From assembly GCA_023144895.1 (NCBI GenBank), contig JAGLEV010000065.1:1-49295 (forward strand): a stretch of DNA of 49,295 bases, in the 5' to 3' direction. Both the position numbers and the translations under genes were made by a program. Position 1 is the stretch's first letter, and each line of letters opens with the position of its first letter. Source of the stretch: Thiotrichaceae bacterium (GTDB taxonomy: Bacteria; Pseudomonadota; Gammaproteobacteria; Thiotrichales; Thiotrichaceae). The notes beneath the pieces were generated by a model. That model did not search any database. It was given only the letters and a program-made list of their open reading frames with translations, and was not told the origin of the DNA. Of this stretch, positions 1 through 8,492 are shown one piece after another.

Positions 1-557
1 TCAAGTTCTTGTAGTAGGTCATTGGGAAAGTCTCGTGGTGCTTTATCAATCTCATCAATTAATAATACACATTCACCTTGATTCTCATATGCCTTCCAAA
101 GTGCGCCTGATTTTAAGTAGCGTTTATTGGCGCGTGGGTCTTGGCTTTGATCTTGAGGGTTTTCTATTGCTGGCTCTGCTGTCGCTTGCCCAATATAAGC
201 ATCACGTAAATAGGCAACGGCATCAAAGTCATAACGCATATCATTGGCTTGGCTATTTGAATGAACCTGATAGGAATAGAGCGGAATATTAAAGAAGCGT
301 TGTAGGTACCAAGCCACCTGTGTTTTTCCCGTACCAGGTTCACCCGTTAGTAATAGGGGGACTCGTGCCGCTAGTGATGCATTAATGGCATTGAGTAGGT
401 TTTTAGAGGGCACAAAGCGTTTAGCTGCTTTGGATAAATCACGCTCTGCGGCTTGGCTCGCATTGATATTGAGTTGATTCAGGCGCTCGGCACGATCGTT
501 TTGAGCGTGGTGTTGCCAGTCTTTGACAGCGGTGACAATAGTAAAGCGATTATTCAT
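1..557 (-). CDS. MoxR-type AAA+ ATPase, N-terminal part (gene runs off the left edge)
   Basis: The 185 codons present start at ATG 557 and read leftwards out of the window, so the C-terminus is missing. About 70 residues in is a Walker A motif, LLLTGEPGTGKTQVAWYL. Near the edge is Walker B, VLLIDEIDKAPRDFPNDLL, with the acidic DEID core and the 'KAP..FPNDLL' run typical of MoxR-like ATPases. The segment between (about residues 100-150) carries an Asp/Gln/Pro-rich insertion. MoxR ATPases are chaperone-like AAA+ proteins that usually work with a vWA-domain partner; none is visible here, but it could lie further left. The start is 2 bp after the stop of the CHAT-like gene, so the two are probably co-transcribed. 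The class is well supported; the biological role is inferred from the partner only. Confidence 0.88.
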   Translation of the reverse strand, partial: MNNRFTIVTAVKDWQHHAQNDRAERLNQLNINASQAAERDLSKAAKRFVPSKNLLNAINASLAARVPLLLTGEPGTGKTQVAWYLQRFFNIPLYSYQVHSNSQANDMRYDFDAVAYLRDAYIGQATAEPAIENPQDQSQDPRANKRYLKSGALWKAYENQGECVLLIDEIDKAPRDFPNDLLQEL

Positions 558-559
558 TT

Positions 560-2563
560 TCAAACTCTTTCTATAGCTCTGGCTGTGGTTCTGCAATCAT
601 TGCGATAGTGACGATAATTGCTTTGGTATTCAAGCCAGATTTGATGAATGACGGCATTAAAGTCGCCATTTGTTTTTGTGTGAATCCAATCGGCAAAGTG
701 ACTGTAATCATTGATATGTTTATTTAAATTTAGCCTTTTTTGCCAGTAGGTATTGGTTTCAAAAAAGTTAGTAATTTCCATGCTTTCTAGTCGCCCTAGT
801 GCATTGGTAAATTTTAGAAATTTGATATTACAATCTTTTCTTTTGCCAATACTGAGTGCTTGATTAACTGCTTGATAGGTGTTTTTGGCGACTTCATGTG
901 TTTGATGTTGTAAGCAAAGTGCATGAAGTATCATGGCTTTCTGGGGTATGACTGTGTCAAATTCTTTACAAATAGTGTTGAGCCAAAGTTTAATCCAGTC
1001 CGAGAGCTTGTCCTGCATATCTTCAGGTACATCAAAGAACCAGTTGAAAGCAATACAACATTCTTGGTTGTTATACGCTCTACGAATAATTTCCTGCTGT
1101 ATGACTTCAGCCGTCGGTAGGGTATTTTTTATTCCATGTTCAATAGCATCATCAATGCTGTTATCCATGTCGATGCTTTTTGCTCTTGGAGCAATGTGTA
1201 TATTGAAGTAATAAGAGATGACAGGGACTTTATTGGAATCAACATATTGTAACTGATTTTGTACTTGAGAAGGCACATCAAATGGGCAGGCACTTTTTGC
1301 CCCAGAAACAGCATATACGAGCATATTGGTCGTTTTTATATTTCGACCAACACCACCTGATATCTGATCTTTCAAGCCTTCACGTCCTAGAACAATCCGA
1401 AGTATGGCAACACGAAATTGTTGTTTTTTACGTTGTTCGCTTTGGCTGATGGTTAACTGAGGGGGTTGGTAGCTATTCCAGACAATACTTTGTATACGGC
1501 GTTCATGATGATTATTTTCCTTTTTGATTAAGTCGGTTATGTCTCCATTACTTGGTAGTTTTTCAAGGACATTAAAGAGTTGTTGTTCTATTTTGCATAT
1601 TTTGCTGGAGTGTGTTGTTGCTAAAATCCATAATAGACAGCTATTATTAATTAATATTTTGGGGTATTCGTCAATTTCTTGAGTGCTAATTAAGCTGATG
1701 ATAATAATGGGTTTAATTTCTGCTTCTTCTAGCAAACGACCTAATTGCTCTAGTGAAATATGATATTCACCGTTATTACCCGTGTCTAATAGTATTTTTC
1801 TACCCTCTGTTTTTGCATAAAGGTGGATTAGATCGGGTTTTTCAATCTTTAATTCACGCTGTAGTTGTTCTGGTGTGCTTAGGCGTGTCGCTGTGCCTGT
1901 TATTTTAAAGTGACTTTCAAGATAAGCCTGTATTTGTGCAAAGTGCTGGTCTCCCATGATGTTGTGCTTTTTATCTATGGGGATAATGACGAGAGGGTTA
2001 CTGATGACCATTGGATGAAAGTTTGAATGTGCATGTTGTATAGGACCGACTTCAATGACCCAGCCGTTGTGCATCAGGTGCTTTCCTGTTTCTGGATTCG
2101 GTAAACAATGCCAATGTAATAATGCCAGACTCTGATTATCGGTCATTATGCGTAAACGTATAGGTTTTTTGCTAGCGTTAGCCTGTTGAATATCTTGATA
2201 TTGAAATAAGGTGGTAGCGATTTTTTGCCAGTTTGGGTGATCGTGTGTGTCAGGAAGGCGGTCTAGTTCTATGCTATATCGACGCTTGTCTTGTTCAAAA
2301 GTAACTTCATTGTCGTGCTTGCTAACTTTGATAGTCAGCCAATTCTCTTGGGTTTCTGATAGGGTTGGAGGGTTGGTAGCAGGTGTTGGTTCTTTTAATA
2401 CTGGATCGCTATCTATATCTGTATTCGTAGCGGGTGTTGGCTTCCGCATGATCTGAACAGTTAAATGGGTTAGATAAAGAGAAATTACAGTTGCTAACAG
2501 CCCTGCAAGGCTTATGATAGTAGTACTGTACTGTTGGATCGTGTTTAAAAAATCAGTGACCAT
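560..2563 (-). CDS. Membrane-anchored protein with degenerate CHAT (caspase-like) domain
   Basis: This 667-residue protein has one N-terminal membrane helix (about residues 14-36), then a Pro/Thr linker with the motif KPTPATN nearly repeated (KPTPATN and EPTPATN). Residues about 136-330 look like a CHAT fold: LALLHWHCLPNP matches the usual 'LPWELL.DP' strand, PDLIHLYAKTEG the catalytic-His strand, and IIIISLIST the catalytic-Cys strand. In active CHAT proteases the second His of 'HfaGHG' and a Cys in 'vvLsAC' are catalytic. Here those positions read Lys251 and about Leu291, so protease activity is doubtful. The C-terminal 300 residues match nothing I recognise. It precedes the MoxR ATPase by 2 bp. 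A receptor or scaffold in an NTPase-driven conflict system is an inference. The reading frame is secure; the fold is moderately so. Confidence 0.72.
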   Translation of the reverse strand: MVTDFLNTIQQYSTTIISLAGLLATVISLYLTHLTVQIMRKPTPATNTDIDSDPVLKEPTPATNPPTLSETQENWLTIKVSKHDNEVTFEQDKRRYSIELDRLPDTHDHPNWQKIATTLFQYQDIQQANASKKPIRLRIMTDNQSLALLHWHCLPNPETGKHLMHNGWVIEVGPIQHAHSNFHPMVISNPLVIIPIDKKHNIMGDQHFAQIQAYLESHFKITGTATRLSTPEQLQRELKIEKPDLIHLYAKTEGRKILLDTGNNGEYHISLEQLGRLLEEAEIKPIIIISLISTQEIDEYPKILINNSCLLWILATTHSSKICKIEQQLFNVLEKLPSNGDITDLIKKENNHHERRIQSIVWNSYQPPQLTISQSEQRKKQQFRVAILRIVLGREGLKDQISGGVGRNIKTTNMLVYAVSGAKSACPFDVPSQVQNQLQYVDSNKVPVISYYFNIHIAPRAKSIDMDNSIDDAIEHGIKNTLPTAEVIQQEIIRRAYNNQECCIAFNWFFDVPEDMQDKLSDWIKLWLNTICKEFDTVIPQKAMILHALCLQHQTHEVAKNTYQAVNQALSIGKRKDCNIKFLKFTNALGRLESMEITNFFETNTYWQKRLNLNKHINDYSHFADWIHTKTNGDFNAVIHQIWLEYQSNYRHYRNDCRTTARAIERV

Positions 2564-2735
2564 ATCTGCCCTACTATTGTTGGTAAGTTCTATGATTTTA
2601 CATGATTTTTATAAAGTGGCTATAGTAAAGTGGTAAATTATTGCTAGTTAGCAATTCTTGTGAAGGCAAAGTATTTTAGTCTAAGATAGCTTATTATCTG
2701 ACTTTAGGTTTTTAACAAATTGAAGTTAAATAATA

Positions 2736-3329
2736 ATGGTACGAAAGAAATCACAAAAGTCCGCAAGAAAAATAAAGAGCCATCAAACTCAGCCGTTACG
2801 CATTATTGCAGGGCAGTGGAGAGGTAGAAAGTTGCACTTTGCTTCTGTACAAGGTTTACGTCCAACACCTGACCGAGTACGGGAAACCTTATTTAACTGG
2901 CTACAAGGGCAGTTATTAGGAAGACGTTGTCTTGACCTCTTTGCAGGTAGTGGTGCATTAGGTTTTGAAGCCATATCACGAGGGGCGGCGGATCTAGTTT
3001 TAGTCGAATCTCACCGAGAGGCAAGCACTTATTTACGTGAAAATATCCGCCGATTAAAAGCTGAAAATATTGATTTACAGGCAATGGATGCTTTTCAATA
3101 CTTGCAACAATGTACCCAGTCTTTTGACTTAATTTTTATTGATCCACCTTTTTCTCAGCACTATTGGACTGAGGTACTAAAGATGATTAGAGCGTTAAAA
3201 TTACTGAATAACGAAGCATTGGTTTATATTGAATATCCTCAGGGTGAAGATATGGCTTTAGAAGGCTATGAAGTGATGAAGCAAAAAAAGGCAGGTCAGG
3301 TAGTGAGCTGCCTTTTAAAGCTTACTTGA
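2736..3329 (+). CDS. rsmD: 16S rRNA (guanine-966-N2)-methyltransferase RsmD
   Basis: RsmD methylates N2 of G966 in 16S rRNA using S-adenosylmethionine during 30S assembly. The 197-residue product has the family blocks in order: RIIAGQWRGRKL near residue 22, RPTPDRVRETLFNWL near 42, the SAM-binding DLFAGSGALGFEA near 67, and the catalytic DPPF near 136. Length is typical. The extra Lys/Arg-rich N-terminal 20 residues are common in this family. It is divergent from the CHAT/MoxR pair across 172 bp, and convergent with yggT, whose stop lies about 10 bp beyond its own stop. Confidence 0.95.
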   Translation: MVRKKSQKSARKIKSHQTQPLRIIAGQWRGRKLHFASVQGLRPTPDRVRETLFNWLQGQLLGRRCLDLFAGSGALGFEAISRGAADLVLVESHREASTYLRENIRRLKAENIDLQAMDAFQYLQQCTQSFDLIFIDPPFSQHYWTEVLKMIRALKLLNNEALVYIEYPQGEDMALEGYEVMKQKKAGQVVSCLLKLT

Positions 3330-3339
3330 ATTTTATTTC

Positions 3340-3885
3340 CTAGCCAAAGACACTTGCTATAACAATCAAAGCAATATTCAGTAATACCATTGCTACTAAT
3401 ACGGATAAATCAATCATTCCTGTATCAGGCATATGGCGACGAATTGGGTCTAACAAAGGTTTAGTGAGGCTATTGGCTAATGGGATAATAGGGTTATCAT
3501 TGCTGGTTTCAATCCAGCTCGCAATGACTTGAATAATCAGTGCAATAAGGAATACCCATACCGCTAATTTCAGCGTGCCACCAATCACATAAGGTATCAG
3601 TTCTTGGGCAAAACTACTGACTCCAATGATTGTGAGTAATAGCAATTGAATGGTTTTACAAGCCAAAACCGCTACCACCGCACCTGTATCGATCTTACCA
3701 ATGGAAGGGATAAAACGTCGTAGTGGTTTGATCACAGGGTTTGTCGCTTTGACTAGAAACTGTGAAATAGGATTATGAAAATTTGCTCGTACTAAGCCCA
3801 GTAGCACCCTAATTAACAATAGCGATGCATAAATACTAAAAGCAGTATTGATTAATAATGAGAGTATTTCTTGTAACATATTCAT
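3340..3885 (-). CDS. yggT: YggT family inner-membrane protein
   Basis: The 181-residue, strongly hydrophobic protein has two tandem YGGT units, each a pair of membrane segments with a short polar 'NP(I)..' connector. The first repeat contains NPVIKPLRRFIPS and the second TKPLLDPIRRHMP. This duplicated 'P.l.piRr..P' signature defines the family. Its biochemical role is not established; plastid relatives (CCB3/YlmG) are linked to cytochrome assembly and nucleoid distribution. It is the third gene of a minus-strand yggS-proC-yggT set, 15 bp after proC, an arrangement common in gammaproteobacteria. Confidence 0.92.
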   Translation of the reverse strand: MNMLQEILSLLINTAFSIYASLLLIRVLLGLVRANFHNPISQFLVKATNPVIKPLRRFIPSIGKIDTGAVVAVLACKTIQLLLLTIIGVSSFAQELIPYVIGGTLKLAVWVFLIALIIQVIASWIETSNDNPIIPLANSLTKPLLDPIRRHMPDTGMIDLSVLVAMVLLNIALIVIASVFG

Positions 3886-3900
3886 TTTTAAAGGTATCCC

Positions 3901-4719
3901 TTAATTAGCTTTTGCCAGCTCAATAGAACGTTGTGCCGCCGCATTTAATGCTTGAGAAAATAAGTCTTCAAGCCCACCATCTTGTAGTACTTTAATTGCC
4001 GCTTCGGTTGTTCCACCTTTCGAGGTAACTCGTTGGCGCAGTAAGCCTGCATCATCATTACTTTCCATTGCCAGCTTTGCCGCACCTAAAGCGGTTTGAA
4101 CAACGAGTAATTGAGCCTCTTCTTTACTCAGCCCCAGTGTCATTGCTGTATTTTGCATGGCTTCCATCACAAGGAAAAAATAAGCAGGTCCACTACCTGA
4201 AACGGCAGTAATCGAATCAATCAATGATTCTTTATCTACCCAGAGTGTAATACCGACAGCTCGCAAAACCATCTCTGCAAGATTACGTTGGGTTGTATTG
4301 GCTTGATCATTGGCATATAAGCCCGTTGCTCCTGCTTGTACCAAGGCAGGGGTATTCGGCATACAGCGCACAATCGCCATATTTCCACCCAGTGCCTTAT
4401 TAATCACTTCTTCTGTTATACCTGCTGCCACTGAGATAATTAATGGCTTAGTTTTTTGTACGATATCTTTTATATCATGGCAAATTTTGGTGAGAATCTG
4501 TGGCTTCACGGCAAGCACAATAACGTCGGCATGATCACAGGCGAGACGATTATTATCAAAGGTTTTTATCGGTGACCATTGTCGCTGGATATGATCTCGC
4601 TGTATGGGATCAGGGTCACTCACTTGCAATTTAAGTGGGGTCTTATCGTCTATCAATCCAGCAATCAGGCTACTTGCCATATTACCAGCACCAATAAAGG
4701 TGAGTGTATTCTCTGTCAT
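3901..4719 (-). CDS. proC: Pyrroline-5-carboxylate reductase
   Basis: ProC carries out the last step of proline synthesis, reducing 1-pyrroline-5-carboxylate with NAD(P)H in the cytoplasm. The product opens with the Rossmann motif FIGAGNMASSLIAGL and contains VLAVKPQ, IVRCMPNTPA and the C-terminal signature VSGSGPAYFF...VTSKGGTTEAAI. I placed the start at ATG 4719 (272 aa), because the Rossmann strand must begin near the N-terminus and AAGAGAAC lies just upstream. A start 60 bp further out would overlap yggS and add an unrelated leader. It lies 25 bp downstream of yggS. Confidence 0.95.
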   Translation of the reverse strand: MTENTLTFIGAGNMASSLIAGLIDDKTPLKLQVSDPDPIQRDHIQRQWSPIKTFDNNRLACDHADVIVLAVKPQILTKICHDIKDIVQKTKPLIISVAAGITEEVINKALGGNMAIVRCMPNTPALVQAGATGLYANDQANTTQRNLAEMVLRAVGITLWVDKESLIDSITAVSGSGPAYFFLVMEAMQNTAMTLGLSKEEAQLLVVQTALGAAKLAMESNDDAGLLRQRVTSKGGTTEAAIKVLQDGGLEDLFSQALNAAAQRSIELAKAN

Positions 4720-4744
4720 TGAAGTTCTCTTAAAATAGGAGGGA

Positions 4745-5425
4745 TCAATCGATTCGTTGGCCAAAAATAGCCGTACCAATACGTACTATGGTAGCACCTT
4801 CAGCAATTGCAATAGGCATATCGTTGGACATGCCCATCGATAAAGTATCTAGCTGATAACCTTTTTGATTTAAGTTTTCTAATGCTTTGCGAAGTTGGGC
4901 AAAACTCTGGGCTTGTTGTTTTGGATTGGAATGAGCCATAGGGATTGCCATTAGCCCCCTTAGTTTTAAGCCTGCTAGCGTACTCACTTGAGCGGCTAGA
5001 CCTTCTAGCTGATTCAATAGAATACCTGACTTAGTGGCTTCATTATCAATATTAACCTGTAAACATATATTAATATCGGGATGATCATCTGGCTTTTGTT
5101 CACTTAGCCGTCGAGCAATTTTAAAACGATCAACTGAGTGTACCCAATGTGCGGTATTGGCAATTAATTTAGTTTTATTTGATTGGATAGGTCCGATAAA
5201 ATGCCACTCAATATCTAAGTCTGCCAGTTGTTCTGCTTTATCACCCATTTCTTGAGCATAGTTCTCTCCAAAAGCCCGCTGTCCTGCGGTGTAAGCTATT
5301 TGAATAGCCTGACTAGGATGATGTTTACTAACGGCTAATAATTTAGCACTATAAGGCTCACGATGATTCGTTTCAAGTAAGTCCTCGATTTTATTGCCTA
5401 TTATCTGTAGCTGGTTCTGTATCAT
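4745..5425 (-). CDS. yggS: YggS family PLP-binding homeostasis protein
   Basis: YggS is a fold-III-type pyridoxal-phosphate carrier that affects PLP and amino-acid homeostasis without a known catalytic reaction. The 226-residue protein has the PLP lysine in KLLAVSKHHP (about residue 33), then FGENYAQE, WHFIGPIQSNKTK, a GLMAIP strand, and the phosphate-binding SMGMSNDM...EGATIVRIGTAIFG at the C-terminus. Length matches the family. It heads the yggS-proC-yggT set and is divergent from pilT, with 89 bp between starts that must hold both promoters. Confidence 0.95.
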   Translation of the reverse strand: MIQNQLQIIGNKIEDLLETNHREPYSAKLLAVSKHHPSQAIQIAYTAGQRAFGENYAQEMGDKAEQLADLDIEWHFIGPIQSNKTKLIANTAHWVHSVDRFKIARRLSEQKPDDHPDINICLQVNIDNEATKSGILLNQLEGLAAQVSTLAGLKLRGLMAIPMAHSNPKQQAQSFAQLRKALENLNQKGYQLDTLSMGMSNDMPIAIAEGATIVRIGTAIFGQRID

Positions 5426-5514
5426 GTTTTCTCTATGTTATTATCAGATGATCTGCATATATTGATTACATGCTCGGTATTTATTGACTAATAAAAATAA
5501 TAAAGGTTTCAATC

Positions 5515-6570
5515 ATGAACATACAACAATTACTTACTTTTGGTGTGAAGAATAATGCTTCAGATTTACATCTGTCTGCAGGAATGGCTCCTATCATACG
5601 AGTCGATGGTGAGATGCGAAAGATTAATATGCCTGAGTTCTCACATGAAAAAGTATTAGAATTGATTGAATCGGCAATGGATGATGAACAACGTAAACTG
5701 TATAAAAAAGACTTAGAAATTGACTTTGCGATTGCTGTCCCTGATGTTGCTCGTTTTCGTGTGAATGCTTTTAATCAAAACCGTGGTGCGGCGGCTGTTT
5801 TACGAACGATTCCTTCCAAAGTGTTATCATTAGAAGACTTAGATGCACCTCCTATATTTAAAAAACTTGCGATGTTACCACGAGGTCTTGTTTTAGTGAC
5901 AGGTCCAACAGGATCAGGTAAATCAACAACATTAGCGGCAATGCTCGATTATAAAAATAGTAAAGAAGCGAGCCATATTATTACCATTGAAGATCCAATT
6001 GAATTTGTTCACCAAAGTAAAAAGAGTTTAATTAACCAGCGTGAAGTACATCGTCATACACAAAGCTTTGATATGGCATTACGCTCAGCGTTACGTGAAG
6101 ACCCTGATACTATTCTGGTGGGGGAGATGCGAGATTTGGAAACCATTCGTTTGGCATTGACTGCTGCTGAAACGGGGCATCTTGTTTTAGCCACATTACA
6201 TACAACCTCTGCGCCTAAGACCATTGACAGAATCATTGATGTTTTTCCTGCGGGTGAACAAGGGATGGTTCGTACGATGTTATCAGAATCAATCCAAGGC
6301 GTTATTTCACAGGCTTTATTGAAAAAAGAAGGAGGAGGGCGTGTTGCTGCTCATGAGATTCTTATTGGTACACGTGCTATTCGAAGTATGATCCGCGAAA
6401 ATAAAATTCCACAAATGAAGTCAAATTTACAAACAGGTTCGAGTGATGGTATGCAAACGATGGATCAATGCCTTAAAGAATTAATTTTAATGGGTAAGAT
6501 TTCTCGTGAAGAAGCGGTTAAAAAGGCGGATGATGCCGATAGCTTGCGTGATGATCTGGCGATGGCTTAA
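5515..6570 (+). CDS. pilT: Type IV pilus retraction ATPase PilT
   Basis: PilT is the hexameric cytoplasmic ATPase that depolymerises type IV pili, powering twitching and DNA uptake. Seen in order: an N-terminal PAS-like region with ASDLHLSAG; Walker A GPTGSGKST at residues 130-138; the Asp box (ITIEDPIEFVH); Walker B around DPDTILVGEMRDLETI; the His box GHLVLATLHTTSA; and the retraction motif AIRSMIRE (AIRNLIRE in well-studied PilT). The 351-residue length is typical. An AAAGG ribosome site lies about 8 bp before the ATG. pilU, often next to it, is absent. No other pilus genes are in the window, but a ComEA-like protein at 26643 fits a DNA-uptake role. Confidence 0.96.
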   Translation: MNIQQLLTFGVKNNASDLHLSAGMAPIIRVDGEMRKINMPEFSHEKVLELIESAMDDEQRKLYKKDLEIDFAIAVPDVARFRVNAFNQNRGAAAVLRTIPSKVLSLEDLDAPPIFKKLAMLPRGLVLVTGPTGSGKSTTLAAMLDYKNSKEASHIITIEDPIEFVHQSKKSLINQREVHRHTQSFDMALRSALREDPDTILVGEMRDLETIRLALTAAETGHLVLATLHTTSAPKTIDRIIDVFPAGEQGMVRTMLSESIQGVISQALLKKEGGGRVAAHEILIGTRAIRSMIRENKIPQMKSNLQTGSSDGMQTMDQCLKELILMGKISREEAVKKADDADSLRDDLAMA

Positions 6571-6648
6571 ATAGCCCTGATAGGAAGTACTAGCGATTTT
6601 CACTTTATTCAAGGACAATACTAACTAAATCAATTAAAGAGATGGATT

Positions 6649-6963
6649 ATGAGTGACATTAGTGCGAGTGAAAATAAGCAGTTTATTAATATGGCTGATG
6701 GCTTTATTGATTTAGCTAATAAACAGTGTGAAGGTAATCAAAATGCCTTGGTTAATGCATCCTTTCTTTATGGTGCTGCGCGTTTTAGTGCTTTTATGAC
6801 GGCTTCTGGTGCAAAATCAAAAGAAAGTTATACTAATGAGATGGACAATGCGGTTGAATACTATACTCAAGAATTTTCTAAGATGTTAAAAGAACATATG
6901 CAGCAATATGTTACTGTTTTCAAAGAAGAGTCTCGCTATGAGCATTTAGTTAAAAAGGAGTAA
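6649..6963 (+). CDS. DUF3144 family small protein
   Basis: A 104-residue soluble, acidic protein with no signal peptide. The 'FIDLANKQCEG...NASFLYGAARFSAFMTA' core is what I recognise as the DUF3144 family, whose function is unknown. The C-terminal half (about 65-100) is predicted helical and charged (EYYTQEFSKMLKEHMQQY). It lies 78 bp after pilT and 6 bp before dapF, so it is probably co-transcribed with dapF. An AAGAGATGG-like ribosome site precedes the ATG. Confidence 0.75.
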   Translation: MSDISASENKQFINMADGFIDLANKQCEGNQNALVNASFLYGAARFSAFMTASGAKSKESYTNEMDNAVEYYTQEFSKMLKEHMQQYVTVFKEESRYEHLVKKE

Positions 6964-6969
6964 TCTATC

Positions 6970-7812
6970 ATGCAGTTATCATTTACAAAAATGCATGGTT
7001 TGGGTAATGATTTTATTATGATTGATGGTATTAACCAGACCTTAGATCTTAGTCATCGTGATATTCAATATTTAGCGAATCGCCACTTTGGTGTGGGTTG
7101 TGATCAGGTCTTACTTGTTGAGGCAGCGGATAGTGAGGATGTAGATTTTCGTTATCGTATTTTTAACTCAGATGGTACTGAAGTAGAGCAATGTGGTAAT
7201 GGTGCTCGTTGTTTTGCCCGTTTTGTTCGTGAGAAGGGTTTGACAGATCAGTCTACCATTGCAGTCAATACACAAGGTGGACGGATTATTTTACAGGTCA
7301 TCGATGAGAGTCAAGTGTGTGTTGATATGGGAATGCCTATTTTTCAACCCAATTTAATACCGATTGTTTCACCTAAGCAAAAAACGGTTTATAATTTGGA
7401 TGTAGTAACTGATGGGAAAAAACAATCGATTGCTTTTTCTTCAGTATCCATGGGAAATCCACACGCTATTGTTGTTGTTGATGATATTGACACTGTGAAT
7501 GTCAGCGAAATAGGGCAAGGCTTAGCGAGTCAATCATTCTTTCCTGAAGGAGTGAATGTTGGTTTTATGCAGGTGATTAATTCGCAGCAGATTCGTTTAC
7601 GTGTTTTTGAGCGAGGCGTTGGTGAAACTTTGGCTTGTGGGTCAGGTGCCTGTGCTGCTGTCGCTGTAGGTAATATGCTGGGGCTTTTAGCCACAAAGGT
7701 TGAGGTGAGTTTATCGGGCGGTAAGCTGGCGATTCAATGGGATGGTGGTGAACAGGCTGTTTTAATGACAGGATCAACTGAAATAGTATTTGAAGGGGTT
7801 ATAAATTTATGA
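6970..7812 (+). CDS. dapF: Diaminopimelate epimerase
   Basis: DapF converts LL- to meso-diaminopimelate for lysine and peptidoglycan synthesis, without cofactor, using two cysteines. Both are present: Cys75 in CGNGARCFARF and Cys223 in ACGSGACAA. The N-terminal signature FTKMHGLGNDF and the MGNPHAIVVVDD strand are intact. The 280-residue length is standard. It starts 6 bp after the DUF3144 gene, and its stop shares the ATGA overlap with the DUF484 start, so translation is probably coupled through dapF-DUF484-xerC. Confidence 0.97.
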   Translation: MQLSFTKMHGLGNDFIMIDGINQTLDLSHRDIQYLANRHFGVGCDQVLLVEAADSEDVDFRYRIFNSDGTEVEQCGNGARCFARFVREKGLTDQSTIAVNTQGGRIILQVIDESQVCVDMGMPIFQPNLIPIVSPKQKTVYNLDVVTDGKKQSIAFSSVSMGNPHAIVVVDDIDTVNVSEIGQGLASQSFFPEGVNVGFMQVINSQQIRLRVFERGVGETLACGSGACAAVAVGNMLGLLATKVEVSLSGGKLAIQWDGGEQAVLMTGSTEIVFEGVINL

Positions 7813-8492
7813 GCAGTCAGATTAATAAAGCAGATGTATTGACACTCAATGATGAAATAGTGGCGAACTATCTAAAGACACATCCTGATTTTTTTGATCA
7901 TCAGGAAGAGTTACTTGGAAATCTCAAAGTTCCTCACTTCTCTGGTAGTGGCACGGTCTCCTTAATTGAACGTCAAGTGGTACAGTTACGCTCACAAAAA
8001 CAACAAGTCGTTGATCAGCTCAATAGCTTGATTCAAGCAGCACGTAAAAATGAGCAAATTGTAGGGCATATTCAACGCTTTACCTTAGAGATGATTCATA
8101 CACATAATATTGCTGATGTGGTGACTGCTTGCCAAGAAAATATGAATAATCACTTCAAAGCTGATTTTGTGGGTATTCGTGTACTGATTGGTGATGCTAA
8201 TAGTGCTCATTTCTTACCACCTAAAGACAATGCTTTGCGTAGTTTTACACAGCTATTTAAAAATCGTAAACCCATTTGTGGGCAGATTACAGAAAAACAG
8301 CGTCTGCATTTATTTGGTGCTGATAATGATCAGGTCAAATCAGCGGTTATGATGCCATTACAAACAACGGATAATCTTGGTATTATTGCACTAGGTAGTA
8401 AAGATGCCGGCCGTTTTTACTCAGGAATGGGGACTTTATTCCTAAGCTATATGGCAGAATTGATTACCGCTTCACTTGCTCGCCATCTTTGA
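7809..8492 (+). CDS. DUF484 family protein
   Basis: A 227-residue cytoplasmic protein with the N-terminal signature 'IVANYLKTHPDFFDHQEELL', a coiled segment with SLIERQVVQLRSQ, and a GAF-like C-terminal half (about 90-225). DUF484 proteins are found between dapF and xerC in many gammaproteobacteria; no activity is established. The start overlaps the dapF stop (ATGA) and its own stop overlaps the xerC start (TTGA), so it is translated as part of this set. Confidence 0.92.
   Translation: MSSQINKADVLTLNDEIVANYLKTHPDFFDHQEELLGNLKVPHFSGSGTVSLIERQVVQLRSQKQQVVDQLNSLIQAARKNEQIVGHIQRFTLEMIHTHNIADVVTACQENMNNHFKADFVGIRVLIGDANSAHFLPPKDNALRSFTQLFKNRKPICGQITEKQRLHLFGADNDQVKSAVMMPLQTTDNLGIIALGSKDAGRFYSGMGTLFLSYMAELITASLARHL

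Noticed and set aside
35-292. Open frame on the plus strand at the left edge
   Set aside because: It lies wholly opposite the MoxR ATPase coding sequence, whose Walker motifs fix the true strand.
4720-4779. Upstream extension of proC
   Set aside because: It would overlap yggS and put 20 unrelated residues before the Rossmann strand; ATG 4719 has a better ribosome site.
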